Assembly (NCBI RefSeq): GCF_958298935.1
Contig: NC_084943.1
Coordinates: forward strand, 12,641,001 to 12,705,000
Reading direction: 5' to 3'
DNA: 64,000 bases
Source: Phragmites australis
Lineage: Eukaryota; Streptophyta; Magnoliopsida; Poales; Poaceae
Part shown: piece by piece, positions 23,304 through 33,902 of the stretch
Layout of the letters: every line of letters starts with the position of its first letter
Numbering within the stretch: position 1 is the first letter of the stretch
Program-made: the position numbers and the translations under genes
Notes under the pieces: generated by a model
Told to the model about the DNA's origin: nothing
Seen by the model: the letters and a program-made list of their open reading frames with translations, nothing else
Database searches by the model: none

Positions 23304-24836
23304 ATGGCAGGCTCCCCTTCAAGTGTTCGCGGTGGTAATATTGGAGGAGAAGAAGAACCCCCAGTTGCACGGGCTGAGTTACGTCAACTTGGAAACTCGC
23401 TATTGGAGGTCATGGAGAGGATGCTCAATGAACGTCTCCCTCCAGCGGGTGGAAGGGTGCCACAACATAGCCCTGCCAATTCTCATGGTGAGGTTGATGA
23501 TGAAAATTCAGTGGGAAGAGCTGAAGACTACTACTTTGGCCATCGCAGAGGTCGTGGTGGTCGCTTTGGCCATGGTGGACAGCATGGAGGAGGTGCTCGT
23601 GGGCGTGGTTTTCGCCCCCGTGTGCACTTTGATGATGAAGATTTTCATGATAATTTTGATCATGAGATGGAATATGATGACAATGAGAACCCATTTGCCA
23701 ATCGTGGGCTGTTTAGACAGCACCATGACCATCGTCGAGGTGCTGCTTATGGTGGTCGTGAATTGCCTCATAATCGTCATAGAGCTGAACCGGACAATCT
23801 TGCTCGAATCAAGTTGAGTGTTCCCAAGTTTACGGGATGAGAAGACCCTGATGCATACCTTGAATGGGAGGAACAATGTGATCAAATTTTTAGGGTGCAT
23901 GATCTCTCTGATCGGAGGCGTGTAAACCTTGCTTCCGTCGAGTTTTCAGGATATGCACTCACTTGGTGGAATCAAGAGAATCAGCTTGTATTGGGGCGTG
24001 CTCATATTGATACTTGGGCTGAGATGAAGCAAGTGATGAGAAGACGCTTTGTGCCATCAAGTTATCAACGTGATCTTCGCAATAGGTTGCAGAATTTGAG
24101 GCAAGGAACCAAATCGGTGGATGAGTATTATAAAGAAATGGAATTACTCTTGGTGCGCTATGGAATTAGAGAGGATGCTGAATCAAAAATGGCAAGATTT
24201 TTGCATGGTCTTAATGCTGAAATTTCAGGTTTTGTGGAAATGTTTCCTTACAACACTCTCCAAAACCTTGTTGACCAAGCTATGCGCACGGAGAGGAAGA
24301 TTCAGCAAGAAGGACGTGGGCGCTCATTCTCTGCTGTACCATGGCGTCGTCAACAACCCGGTACCTCATTTGCCGGTGGACGCTCTCAAGGTGCTGCAGC
24401 TCGGAGTTCTCCCTCTAATCCAATTACAAAGGCTGCACCATCTTCGGCTTCTTCACCTGCACCACGCAATGAGAACAAGCGTCCAGCTGCAACCACAGGG
24501 GCAACATTTGTTGCATCCACATCTCACAGTCGAGATATTAAGTGCCACAAGTGCCAAGGGCGTGGACATGTTGCCGCTGAATGTCCTAGTCGAAGGACCA
24601 TGATTGTGAATGAGAATAATGAATGGGAATCTGCAAGCGAACCTGAATATGATGAGTATCCTGAAGAAGCACTAAATAGTGATGAGAATGAGATCCAAGC
24701 TGATGTAGATGACAATAATTGCTTCATTTCTCGTCGAGTGCTTAGTGTGAATGTTGGCAAAGAGGAAAATGGGCAGCGACACAACCTTTTCCACACGAGG
24801 TATAATCAAAGACAAGTTGTGTCGAATCATTGTTGA
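23304..24836 (+). pseudogene. gag: CRM-type gag with RGG-like region and zinc knuckle
   Basis: The likely start is ATG 23304 (MAGSPSSVRGG); an in-frame ATG-like upstream start sits in the leader. An Arg/Gly-rich segment (GRGGRFGHGGQHGGG, about 23547-23600) precedes an acidic stretch, then the retrotransposon gag domain (YALTWWNQ, YYKEMELLLVRYG) and a knuckle CHKCQGRGHVAAEC (24543-24584). A TGA at 23838-23840 breaks the frame just before the capsid domain. Near 24797-24802 homology leaves this frame for the protease frame, marking a one-base frameshift. Gag forms the particle that carries element RNA. Confidence 0.9.
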
Positions 24837-25446
24837 TAATGGCAGCTGCAACAACATTGCAAGTCAAGAATTGGTTGAAAGAATGGGATTAAAACAGAGG
24901 TGTCACCCTTCTCCATACAAAATGCAATGGCTTACCGATTGTGGTGCTATGCGTGTAAGGAATATGGTGACCGTGCAATTCTCTATTGGGAAGTACCATG
25001 ATCAAGTGGACTGCGATGTGGTTCCAATGCAAGCATGCCAATTGCTTTTGGGAAGACCTTGGTTGTATGATCGTGATGCTCAAATCTGTGGTCATTCCAA
25101 TAAGGTTGTTTTCATGTATAAAGGGGAGCGCATCTCTTTGCTTCCTTTGACTCCGGAGGAAATAATGAATGATGATCTCAAAAGAAAACAGCGAGAGAGT
25201 GAGAAACACTTGAGTGAATCCAACAAAGCAAGTGAGAAAGAGAGTCCAAAGCCAAATAAAACTCCACAGCCACAAAGATCCAAAACAATGGGAAAAGAGG
25301 GATTAGTGATGATGGTTGGGAAGGGGAATCTGAAAATTTTGAGAGAACCTCATGCCATGTTCTTTGTGCTCTTGTGCAAGGACAATCTTTTGACAACTAC
25401 TGACTTACCATCTACTTTGCCTAGTGCTGTTTTTGATATTTTGTAG
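24797..25446 (+). pseudogene. CRM-type protease and linker
   Basis: After the frameshift the protease starts in the next frame, with the active-site region RIIVDNGSCNNIAS: here D-N-G stands in place of the usual D-x-G flap triad. QLLLGRPWLYDRDAQ, a typical retropepsin C-terminal block, follows. A Lys/Ser/Pro-rich linker then leads to a TAG stop at 25444-25446, immediately before the EYEDVFSDE block that normally opens RT. The stop looks like a point mutation in an otherwise continuous polyprotein. Confidence 0.82.
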
Positions 25447-28341
25447 GAGTACGAAGATGTATTTTCTGATGAAGTACCACCTGGACTGCCACCAAAAAGA
25501 GGCATTGAACATCAAATTGATCTTGTACCAGGAGCTCCACTCCCGAACCGGCCACCGTACCGAACAAATCCTGAGGAGACGAAGGAAATTCAGCGCCAAG
25601 TGCAAGAACTCCTTGACAAAGGGTATGTAAAAGAAAGTCTCTCACCTTGTGCTGTTCCGGTTCTTTTAGTTCCAAAGAAAGATGGTTCATGGCATATGTG
25701 TGTTGACTGCCGAGCTATTAACAACATAACCGTGAGGTATAGACATCCAATATCTCGTCTTGATGACATGCTTGATGAGCTTAGTGGTGCTATCATTTTC
25801 ACAAAAATTGATTTGAGAAGTGGTTATCACCAAATTCGAATGAACGAGGGTGATGAGTGGAAAACTGCATTCAAAACAAAATTTGGGTTGTATGAATGGT
25901 TAGTCATGCCTTTCGGTTTAACAAATGCACCTAGTACTTTTATGCGCTTGATGAATCATATGCTTAGAGCTTTCATTGGCAAGTTTGTTGTTGTTTACTT
26001 TGATGATATTTTGATTTACAGCAAATCCCTTGAAGAACATATTGCTTGTGTGCTTGTTGTCTTGAGGGAAGAAAAGTTGTATGCTAACCTTGCCAAGTGC
26101 ACTTTTTGCACCGACAAGGTAGTTTTTCTTGGCTTTGTTGTTTCAGGTCAAGGTGTGGAGGTGGATGAAGAAAAGATCAAAGCTATTGGTGAGTGGTTAC
26201 CACCTCAAAATGTGAGCCAAGTGAGGAGCTTCCTCGGGCTTGCTGGTTTCTACCGGCGATTTGTTAAAAATTTCAGCACCATTGCAGCTCCAATCAATGA
26301 GTTATCAAAGAAAGAAGTGCCATTCCATTGGGGAGAAACACAAGAACGAGCATTTGAAGACCTGAAAATGAAGTTAACAACAGCACCACTCCTTGCACTT
26401 CCAGATTTTGGTAAGACATTTGAAATTGAATGTGACGCAAGTGGTGTAGGGATTGGAGGAGTGCTCATGCAAGAAGGACGACCAATTGCTTACTTTAGTG
26501 AAAAGCTAAGTGGTCCAACTCTGAATTACTCTGTTTATGATAAAGAACTCTATGCTCTTGTGCGATGTTTGAAGACATGGCAACATTACCTTTTGTCGAA
26601 AGAATTTGTGATACATTCAGACCATGAATCTTTCAAACATCTTAAGGGTCAACTTAAACTGAACCGTAGACATGCTAAATGGAGTGAATTCATTGAATCT
26701 TTTCCTTACATTGTCAAGTACAAGAAAGGTAAAGATAATGTGGTAGCTGATGCTTTGTCACGACGACATGTTTTGCTTGCTGAACTTGATGCTAAAGTTC
26801 TTGGGTTTGAGAGTATCAAAGCAATGTATGCTCATGACTCATATTTTGCTGAACCATACTCCAAATGTTCTCATGCAAAGGGCTGGGAAAAATTCCATTT
26901 ACATGATGGATTTCTATTTCGGGCTAACAAACTTTGCATTCCAGACTGTTCTCTTCGCATTATGCTTTTGCAGGAAGCACATTCCGGTGGTCTTATGGGG
27001 CATTTTGGTGCCAAAAAGACTGAGCAAGTATTGGCCAACCATTTCTTTTGGCCAAAGATGAGACGCGATGTTGAGAGACATGTTCAACGATGTGCAACAT
27101 GCCACAAAGTTAAGTCCCGTTTGAACCCTCATGGTTTATATACCCCTCTTCCTATTCCTAGTGTACCTTGGGAGGATATTTCAATGGATTTTGTTCTTTG
27201 TTTACCTCGGACTAAAAGGGGAAGGGACTTAATTTTTGTTGTGGTTGATCATTTTAGCAAAATGGCTCATTTTATTCCTTGTCATAAGAGCGATAATGCT
27301 TCACATATTGCTGAATTGTTTTTCAGGGAAATTGTACGACTACATGGTGTACGACGAACCATTGTTTCAGATCGTGATGCCAAATTTTTGAGCTACTTTT
27401 GGAAAACATTGTGGGGCAAGCTGGGCACACAATTGCTCTTTTCTACAACATGCCACCCACAGACGGACGGCCAAACTGAAGTGGTAAACCGCATATTATC
27501 CATGTTGCTGTATGCTGTACTCAAGAAGAATTTAAAGATGTGGGAAGAAAGTCTACCTCACGTAGAATTTGCATATAACAGGGTGGTACATTCGACCACA
27601 AAATTTTCTCCGTTTCAAATTGTATATGGGTTCAATCCCGCTGCTCCCATCGATCTTTTGCCTTTGCCTGTGCAGGAGCGTGTCAACGAAGATGCTAGCA
27701 AGCGTGCTGACCTCGTTAAGAAGATTCATGAACAAGCTCGAACCAACATTGAGAAGATGACAAAGACATATGAGAAGCATGCCAACAAAGGTCGCAAAAA
27801 GATTGTATTTGAACCTGGACAACTTGTTCGGGTCCATCTACGCAAGGAACGGTTTCCCGAGCAACGCAAGTCCAAGTTGCAGCCACGAGCAGATGGTCCT
27901 TTCAAAGTGCTCCAGCGAATCAATGATAATGCATATGAGATTGATCTTCCAAGCAAGTACGGTGTGAGCACAACCTTCAACGTTGCTAATCTCTATCCAT
28001 TCTTCGAAATTGAAGAGTCGAGGACAACTCCTTTTCAAGAGGGGGAGGATGATGAGGACCTCCCAGCAAATGTGCCAAGCCATGGACGAGCTGAAACAAG
28101 TCAAGCACCAATTACACCAATACAAGGACCCATCACACGGAGTCGTGCAAGGAAACTGCAGCAAGAGGTGAACTCTCTCCTTACTAAATTTGATTACAAT
28201 ACAAATGAGAACTTTATACTACCTAAATGTTCTACTTTTGTATTGCTAAGGTTTACGCATATTGGAGCTGCTGCTGGACCAAAGGAGACAAGTTACACCG
28301 AGAAGCAGACGAGTTACGCAGAAGCTGAACCATCACACTGA
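25447..28341 (+). pseudogene. pol: CRM-type pol: RT, RNase H, integrase, running into the 3' LTR
   Basis: This segment of 964 codons is uninterrupted but lacks its own start because of the upstream TAG. RT carries YFDDIL (25996-26013). RNase H has [14 protein letters not shown] and [11 protein letters not shown]. Integrase has an H-H-C-C finger ([15 protein letters not shown]), a DDE core with [17 protein letters not shown] and [11 protein letters not shown], and a C-terminal block DGPFKVLQR to NVANLYPF. The last 97 codons (from about 28050) lie inside the 3' LTR and include [15 protein letters not shown]. In CRM elements the integrase tail is thought to target centromeric chromatin; that role here is inferred by family only. 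Confidence 0.92.
28037..28049 (+). promoter_or_regulatory. Polypurine tract of the CRM-type element
   Basis: AAGAGGGGGAGGA lies right before the 3' LTR start TGATGAGG. It sits inside the pol coding frame, so it also encodes part of the protein. Confidence 0.88.
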
Positions 28342-29166
28342 CTCCTGACATCAGAGCCATGTTCCAAGAGACACACGCACAAACTGGTCAAGATTCACCA
28401 TGCATAATGCACATGGACAGAAAGATAATCAAGTCTACTTTCACCTCCAACAAACGGCTCGTCTTTTCGACTTCCCATTAAGGAGTAATGACCATTTAAG
28501 TGAAGACTGCCAGGGAGGCTAAAGATCACGCGAGGCTTCTCGGGAACCCATGTTTTCACCTTTTCATCTCCCTTTATTTTCGTGGAAACTTATAGAACTT
28601 TCACACCTAGCTAGGAGGGGTGTTCCTAGTATAAATACCTACTGTATCTAAGCCAAAGGGGGAACGATTATGAATTAAGAAAAATCCACCAGATGGTGTT
28701 TCCAGCCAAGAGCTGTTGAGTGACTTACCCCAAATTTCTTGCGAGTTCTTCATCGACTTGTGAGAGACCGATTCACCAGTATATATGTGAAGGTTCCTCT
28801 GGGACCCCCTAATTCGTGCTCTACGGTTTCCAGTTAGGCTGCACCGTTTTGTGTGGATTAGTCCCGGTTTGTGGTTCTGCGGTCGTTCGGAGATTGAGTC
28901 GAAATCCATCAAGGTTTCGGTGCCTCTCTCCCCGTCGCTTGGTCGCAACCAACCTTGATCAGGTCTAAAGCTACCCGGTTTGTGTTCTTGAGTTCGTGGA
29001 GATCGAGTCGAGTCCAAGGATTCGGTGCCTCTCTCCTCGTTACTTGGCCACATTCCAACCTTTGTCAGGTATAAAGCTAGTTATCCCGCTGCATTTTTCA
29101 GCAAGTTATCTCTTGTCGTACCTACTGCCGTGAAGATCGGGCCAACCCACGGGTTTTCCCCTATCA
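28050..29166 (+). mobile_element. 3' LTR of the CRM-type element
   Basis: 1117 bp, the same length as the 5' LTR, with 14 substitutions by eye and no indels. TATA box tataaata at 28630-28637. Followed by the target duplication GAGGT. Confidence 0.92.
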
Positions 29167-30135
29167 GAGGTTGCGGTGCTTTCGACCAACATTTTACAGC
29201 ATACAATTGTGCTGAACCACTCTTGAGGCTACCCAGTGGGTCAAATGCTTCGGCTTGTATGCATGAACATAAAAGCTACATCTAGGTGTTCTGCACTTGA
29301 CACTGTACTTTCCTAGGCTTGAAACAGTAACAAATACCTCTTTGTGTGATGTCACTGCCCACCGTGCCACTGCATCCTTCATTTCAGACCGATTGGGGAA
29401 CACCTGATTTAGGTGAACCATACTTGAACCATACTCTTAACGGGAGTCATGGTTCTCCATAACTTGCATCCTCGCTTTGTTAGGCAAGTTCCTTTCATTT
29501 GGGATGACAGTATTAGAGCAGTCATCATCTTCATCATCACCATCATATTCATCTACATTTACAGATTCCAATAAAGCTTCTTTCTCATGAATTGCGTTAT
29601 GATCCACGTTCTCGAGCTCCACAATGATTTCTTCAATTCCTCCCCTGTATCAGTCTGACCCTCCTCAACCTCTGCCACCCGTCTATGCACAACAACCTCT
29701 CCATTTGTTCAACTTCCTCCGTCGACACTGCATGCCCGCATGTATCCTCTTCTTCCGGTGGAGGTGTTGCACTGCTACTATCATCCGCTTCTCTTGGACA
29801 TGGTTGCACCAGGATATTGAACTCATCCCGACGCCGCCTGCACCACTCCAACCATTTCAGCCATTTGTCCGTCCGATGCACCGGCTTTAACTCCCAACAA
29901 ATTGGATTTAACGTACTAGTCCACATACATTGCATCGTAACAGAATAAATCTGACGTCAACCTGAAAGTATTGGGTGAACCATATTTTCATCTCCTTCAT
30001 CTTTGTACCCTCAGGGTTTGGGTGCTCAAGGATGGTAAATGAAAAATTGCTCAAATCAACAACTACTGGACTGTTACGGATTTGATCATTTCTATAGAAT
30101 ATTCTAAGCTTTATAGAGTTTGACATAACTGTCAC
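29167..30135 (-). pseudogene. MULE transposase, N-terminal part
   Basis: This is the continuation of the transposase cut by the CRM element. It includes a MuDR N-terminal-type block (29194-29421; LNQVFPNRSEMKDAVARWAV, with Cys pair CRTPRCSFYV). Before it is an acidic stretch (DEYDGDDEDDDC, 29437-29622) separated by an in-frame TAA at 29437-29439. Further upstream lie WLKWLEWCRRRRDE (about 29790-29860) and an exon-like start MTVMSNSIKLRIFYRND (30135 downward). At the junction the frame reads RNLTAALFANELF across the GAGGT duplication, which confirms that the two halves were one gene. Confidence 0.78.
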
Positions 30136-31250
30136 CTAAAAAATATATCAATTATAAATAAAAATCAATTACATTCATACATTATGACTACCTTAAAATT
30201 GATAAACATAATGGCCATGTCAACCCAGCGTTGCTTGTCCTACAATAAAAAGTACTATAGTCTTCAATGCCTAAAATATAATCAATATTACTGTCCTAAA
30301 TCTACTTCGAGGATATCATTATTAAATAAATATATTACTAGCACCAACAAATTTAATATAATTAATTCGCAACAACTTACTAATTAATACCATTTGATAT
30401 TAGGAATCTTGCGAATTTTCAAAAATATAATGTTCATTGGATTTTAAAATTTTAACATAAATACTTCGGTGTTGTATTGCTTTTTGGATCCTCAATTTGT
30501 TTTATTCTTTTTTTTGAAAACCACTAGTTCTAAGTTACAAATAATTTAAAAAATACCGTACTTTAGTGTAACACATAATAATACAATCCTACAATATAAT
30601 CTTACATACATCATCTTAACTAGAGTACCGATATCTAATTTTTGCACACACATAAATTTTATTTTCTTAACCTAATACTACAATAATTAATACAAAGATT
30701 TCTACCTAAAATAAATATTTACAAAGGCACATTATTTTGCTAGTCTCTAATTCAATCTAAATGCAAATAGATCGATAGACATACATCCAAAAACACAATA
30801 AATAGGAAAAAATTTACCTCAACGCTTCTTCTTCCTCCTCCACTTCTCCTTCTTCTCCTTCTTCTCCTACCTCCTCCCTTCCTCCTCTCTTCTTCCTCCT
30901 TTCTCTTCTCTCTTCTCCTCTCTGCTCGTGTGCTCCTCTCTGTGCGGTCGCAACCGAGACGACGCAAATTGAAATGAGACGGCGCGGCGTGCCGGCCGCG
31001 GATACATTCGTATTTTTCATCGAACGGAACGGCGAAAATACAGTTTTTACCGTACGGTTTGGCGAAAACTAATTTTCGCAACCGTGCGGTGAAAACTGCC
31101 TCGTAATTGTAGCCATGCACCCCTGTGCTACCGCCGACGCCACATCAGCAATTTTCGTCATACCGTATGGCAAAAATAGTGTTTTCGCCGTACGGTAAGG
31201 TGAAAACAAGATTTCGCCATATGTAGGGCAAATAGGTATTATTTTTAAAA
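30136..31250. other. AT-rich upstream region of the MULE with CT-rich tract and repeated motif
   Basis: No gene is supported. The stretch 30136-30820 is AT-rich. A pyrimidine-rich low-complexity tract (about 30826-30935, CTTCTC/CTCCTC) gives spurious acidic or basic ORFs. About 31018-31215 holds several copies of a CCGTACGG-GGCGAAAAC-type motif in the two orientations. This could be the subterminal part of the Mutator-like element, but no matching inverted repeat was found at the other end. Confidence 0.5.
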
Positions 31251-32173
31251 TTTTCTTGTTTCGGTACTATTTTGAAAATATCAGTAAAAAATTTAATATT
31301 AAAAAAATTCCTCGTCATAACGTGTATGCTCTCCCCACTCCCTCTAACATCACAAAGAGATGTAGAGAAATGTCAACAATTGATTAGCTCCGATGGACTA
31401 TATCTTGGTGGATCTCTTTAATATGGAACCAAATCCTTGGGTCGCTTGGGACACATGCAAATAATCCGCGTTATTTATTTCATACATTTGGTTGTGAGCT
31501 TAAGCTCGAAGGAATTGGTGGTTGAACTTCAGAATCACAAAATATTTTGAGGAGAAAATAAGACGTGGCAATGGTCTGATGGTGGGAGCGATGGTGTGCA
31601 GTGGACGCATAGGCGTGTGTGGAGTGAGTGGGTGCTAGTGTGGTATGGGTCCTTCATGTTATCATGTAAAAATATATTATGAGGGGAAAAGGTTTAGATG
31701 AATTTACTAGACATGTGCACATGGCATACTTGCCTTCTTGAAAATTTGAATATCATATTATACCATTTTCTAGACATGTGCACATGGACAAATTAACATA
31801 TCATTTTGGAACAAAACAAAAAAGTTATACCCATAAGAATATTTCAATTAGTAATGCTGCCAATTCCGATGTGAGAGAGTATGATGTGCTGAGTCATAGT
31901 CACGCTGGTGGCTTTTCTGGTGCAAAAGTGCCAAACCACTTATGATGCTCCACTGTAGGACACAAGCTGTGGTCAATACAGTTGTGCAGTTTGGTGCCAA
32001 AATTTATGATTGATATCTCAAATCATTAATTCGATTTGTATTTGAATTTGCTGACTCTGCCTCATAACATTGCTCAATAAAGGTTCATAACAAGCGTATG
32101 GTTTTAGCCAATTATTTGCTGGAAATAATGTGGTTCTTATCTGAACTTCAAGGAATCCAAATACCAAAGCACC
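31251..32173. other. Flank of the Tat-type element
   Basis: AT-rich sequence without a supported gene. A 17 bp direct repeat (tagacatgtgcacatgg) occurs twice, near 31709 and 31772. The last five bases (gcacc, 32169-32173) are the left target duplication of the Tat-type element. Confidence 0.6.
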
Positions 32174-33398
32174 TGTCGAAGGGTGAACTCCTCAAGCGGG
32201 AATCCGGAGGGACCTCCTTTGAGATTCGGCTGGGGGATAATTCTGAATCCGCTTCGTTGGTGAAATAAATGGGAGTAAATGAGATGCAGGTAGGGTAGAA
32301 TGATCGGATGCAGGAGAAAGTAAATGCTTAGGAGATTTTTAGCCAGGTTCGGGCCGCTCTGAGCATAACACCCTACTCCTGTGTGTATGCTTATAAATGC
32401 TCTGAGGATGTCTCTCTGAGGATCTGCTGTGTTACAAGAATGTTTGTCTAAGTCTAGAGCTTCGTGCTCCTTTCTCTTCGTCGGCTTGTTTTCTGAGCTC
32501 GTTCGGTGTGTTCACCAGACTCTGTCTCGGTGTTCTAAAAACCCATCGATGTGTCTTCCGTCTGGTCTTTGTCGTCATCATTCCGCTTTCCAGCGGGTGC
32601 AGCGGGGAGGGCCCGCCGGGCAGCCACCAAGCAGCCCCGCGTGCCCGCCTGGTCAAAGCGAGCCTGAAACAGTAGGGCGGCAGGCGTTGCGCCTCGAGCC
32701 CTGCGACGTTATCCCGAGGCGCGCCGGATGATGCGCGATGGGACCCGTGCATTAAATGTCCCCACGCCTCCCTGCCAGGCCATGGTAGAAACTGACAGCA
32801 AGCGTGGGGGGAGTGATTGGAAGAGACAGGCCATGCGCCCTCTTAAATGCAGCATCGGGCCTCTCACCAGTTGACACCTCACTGCTGAGCCCTTGTGGGG
32901 ACCACCGGCGTAGGACTTCTCAGGCCCTCGGGGAACTGTGAGTGCTCGGGGATTACCGCTGACAGCCCCGAGCACTCTCTCCCGGATATGCCCTCTCTTG
33001 GTCCTCGGGGAACCGGGTGCTCGGGGACCACTGTTCGCGGCCCCGAGCACTCTGTCCTGGAACTTGACTGCTTGGGTCCTCGGGGAACTCGTGTGCTCGG
33101 GGGCCACTGTTCATGGCCTCGAGCACTCTCTCTCGGAACTGACTTCTCTTGTCATCGGGGAACTCGGGTGCTCGGGGACTACTGTTCATGGCCTCGAGCA
33201 CCCTCTCCCGGAACTTGGTCTTCTCGGGCCATCGGGGAATTCGGGTACTCGAGGACCACTCTGCATGGCCCCGAGCACCCTCTCCCGGGACATGGTCTTC
33301 TCAGACCTCGGGGAGATAATCCCCGAGGGAGGATGCCACGTGGCACTCTGCTGTCCTAGCCTCGGGACTCAGGGACCTCCGTTCCTGTGTCACCGACA
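32174..33398 (-). mobile_element. 3' LTR of the Tat-type element
   Basis: 1225 bp. It pairs with 51358-52735. It holds five hairpin-type repeat units (about 32938-33290) and lacks about 155 bp that the other LTR has after the shared string tgtcttcc near 32554. In minus orientation it starts TGTCGGTGAC at 33398. Confidence 0.92.
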
Positions 33399-33902
33399 GC
33401 AGCCCTCGGGCCCATCGGTAGACGATGGCCCAGAGACTGTGGATGGGGCCCTCGTTTTTATCGAGGCCGATCCCAGCACCGATGCCACGTGGCCTGTTCT
33501 CCGGCGCTGGTCTTTCTGGCATAGGCTTTTGGTACGGCCCAGCGGGGGACCGAATGGACACGTGTCCTTCCGACTTCCAAGGCGCGTGATAACAAGGCGG
33601 TCGGCTCACGTGGCAACCGCGCGGATTGAGGAAAGTGCGCCTGGCAACAGCACGGATCGAGGGAGATTCTCCTGGCACCCACGCCGATCGAGGGAATGCG
33701 CCTCGCCGAATGCACCGCGGAAAGCGCCGTTTGAAATCTCCAGGACATAAAAAGGAGAGGGGAGCGAACCGTTGCCCCTTACGCCATTTGCAATCATTGC
33801 CTGTGCTTTCTTCTTCCTAGCACTCAAGAGCTCTCGCCCTTCTCTCGGCCCACAGCGCATCCTCTCCCCCATCCCTTCCAGCACACTCCCCACCCCTGAA
33901 AG

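Larger units (their letters stand above)
21557..29166 (+). mobile_element. CRM-type chromovirus inserted in the MULE transposase
   Basis: This is a complete 7610 bp element. It has 1117 bp LTRs at both ends, an iMet primer-binding site, gag-pol, a polypurine tract and a perfect 5 bp target duplication GAGGT (21552-21556 and 29167-29171). LTRs start TGATGAGGAC and end CCCCTATCA. The pol frame continues into the 3' LTR, a trait known for centromeric retrotransposons of grasses (CRM). By my count the LTRs differ at 14 sites (about 1.25%), so insertion was recent. Removing it rejoins the MULE transposase frame across the GAGGT site. Confidence 0.92.

Noticed and set aside
30752..31120. Glu/Arg-rich ORF on the minus strand
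   Set aside because: It is a translation of a pyrimidine-rich low-complexity tract.
32938..33330. Regularly spaced repeats resembling a CRISPR array
   Set aside because: The units are LTR tandem repeats in a plant retrotransposon; spacers are not unique and the same array is in the partner LTR.
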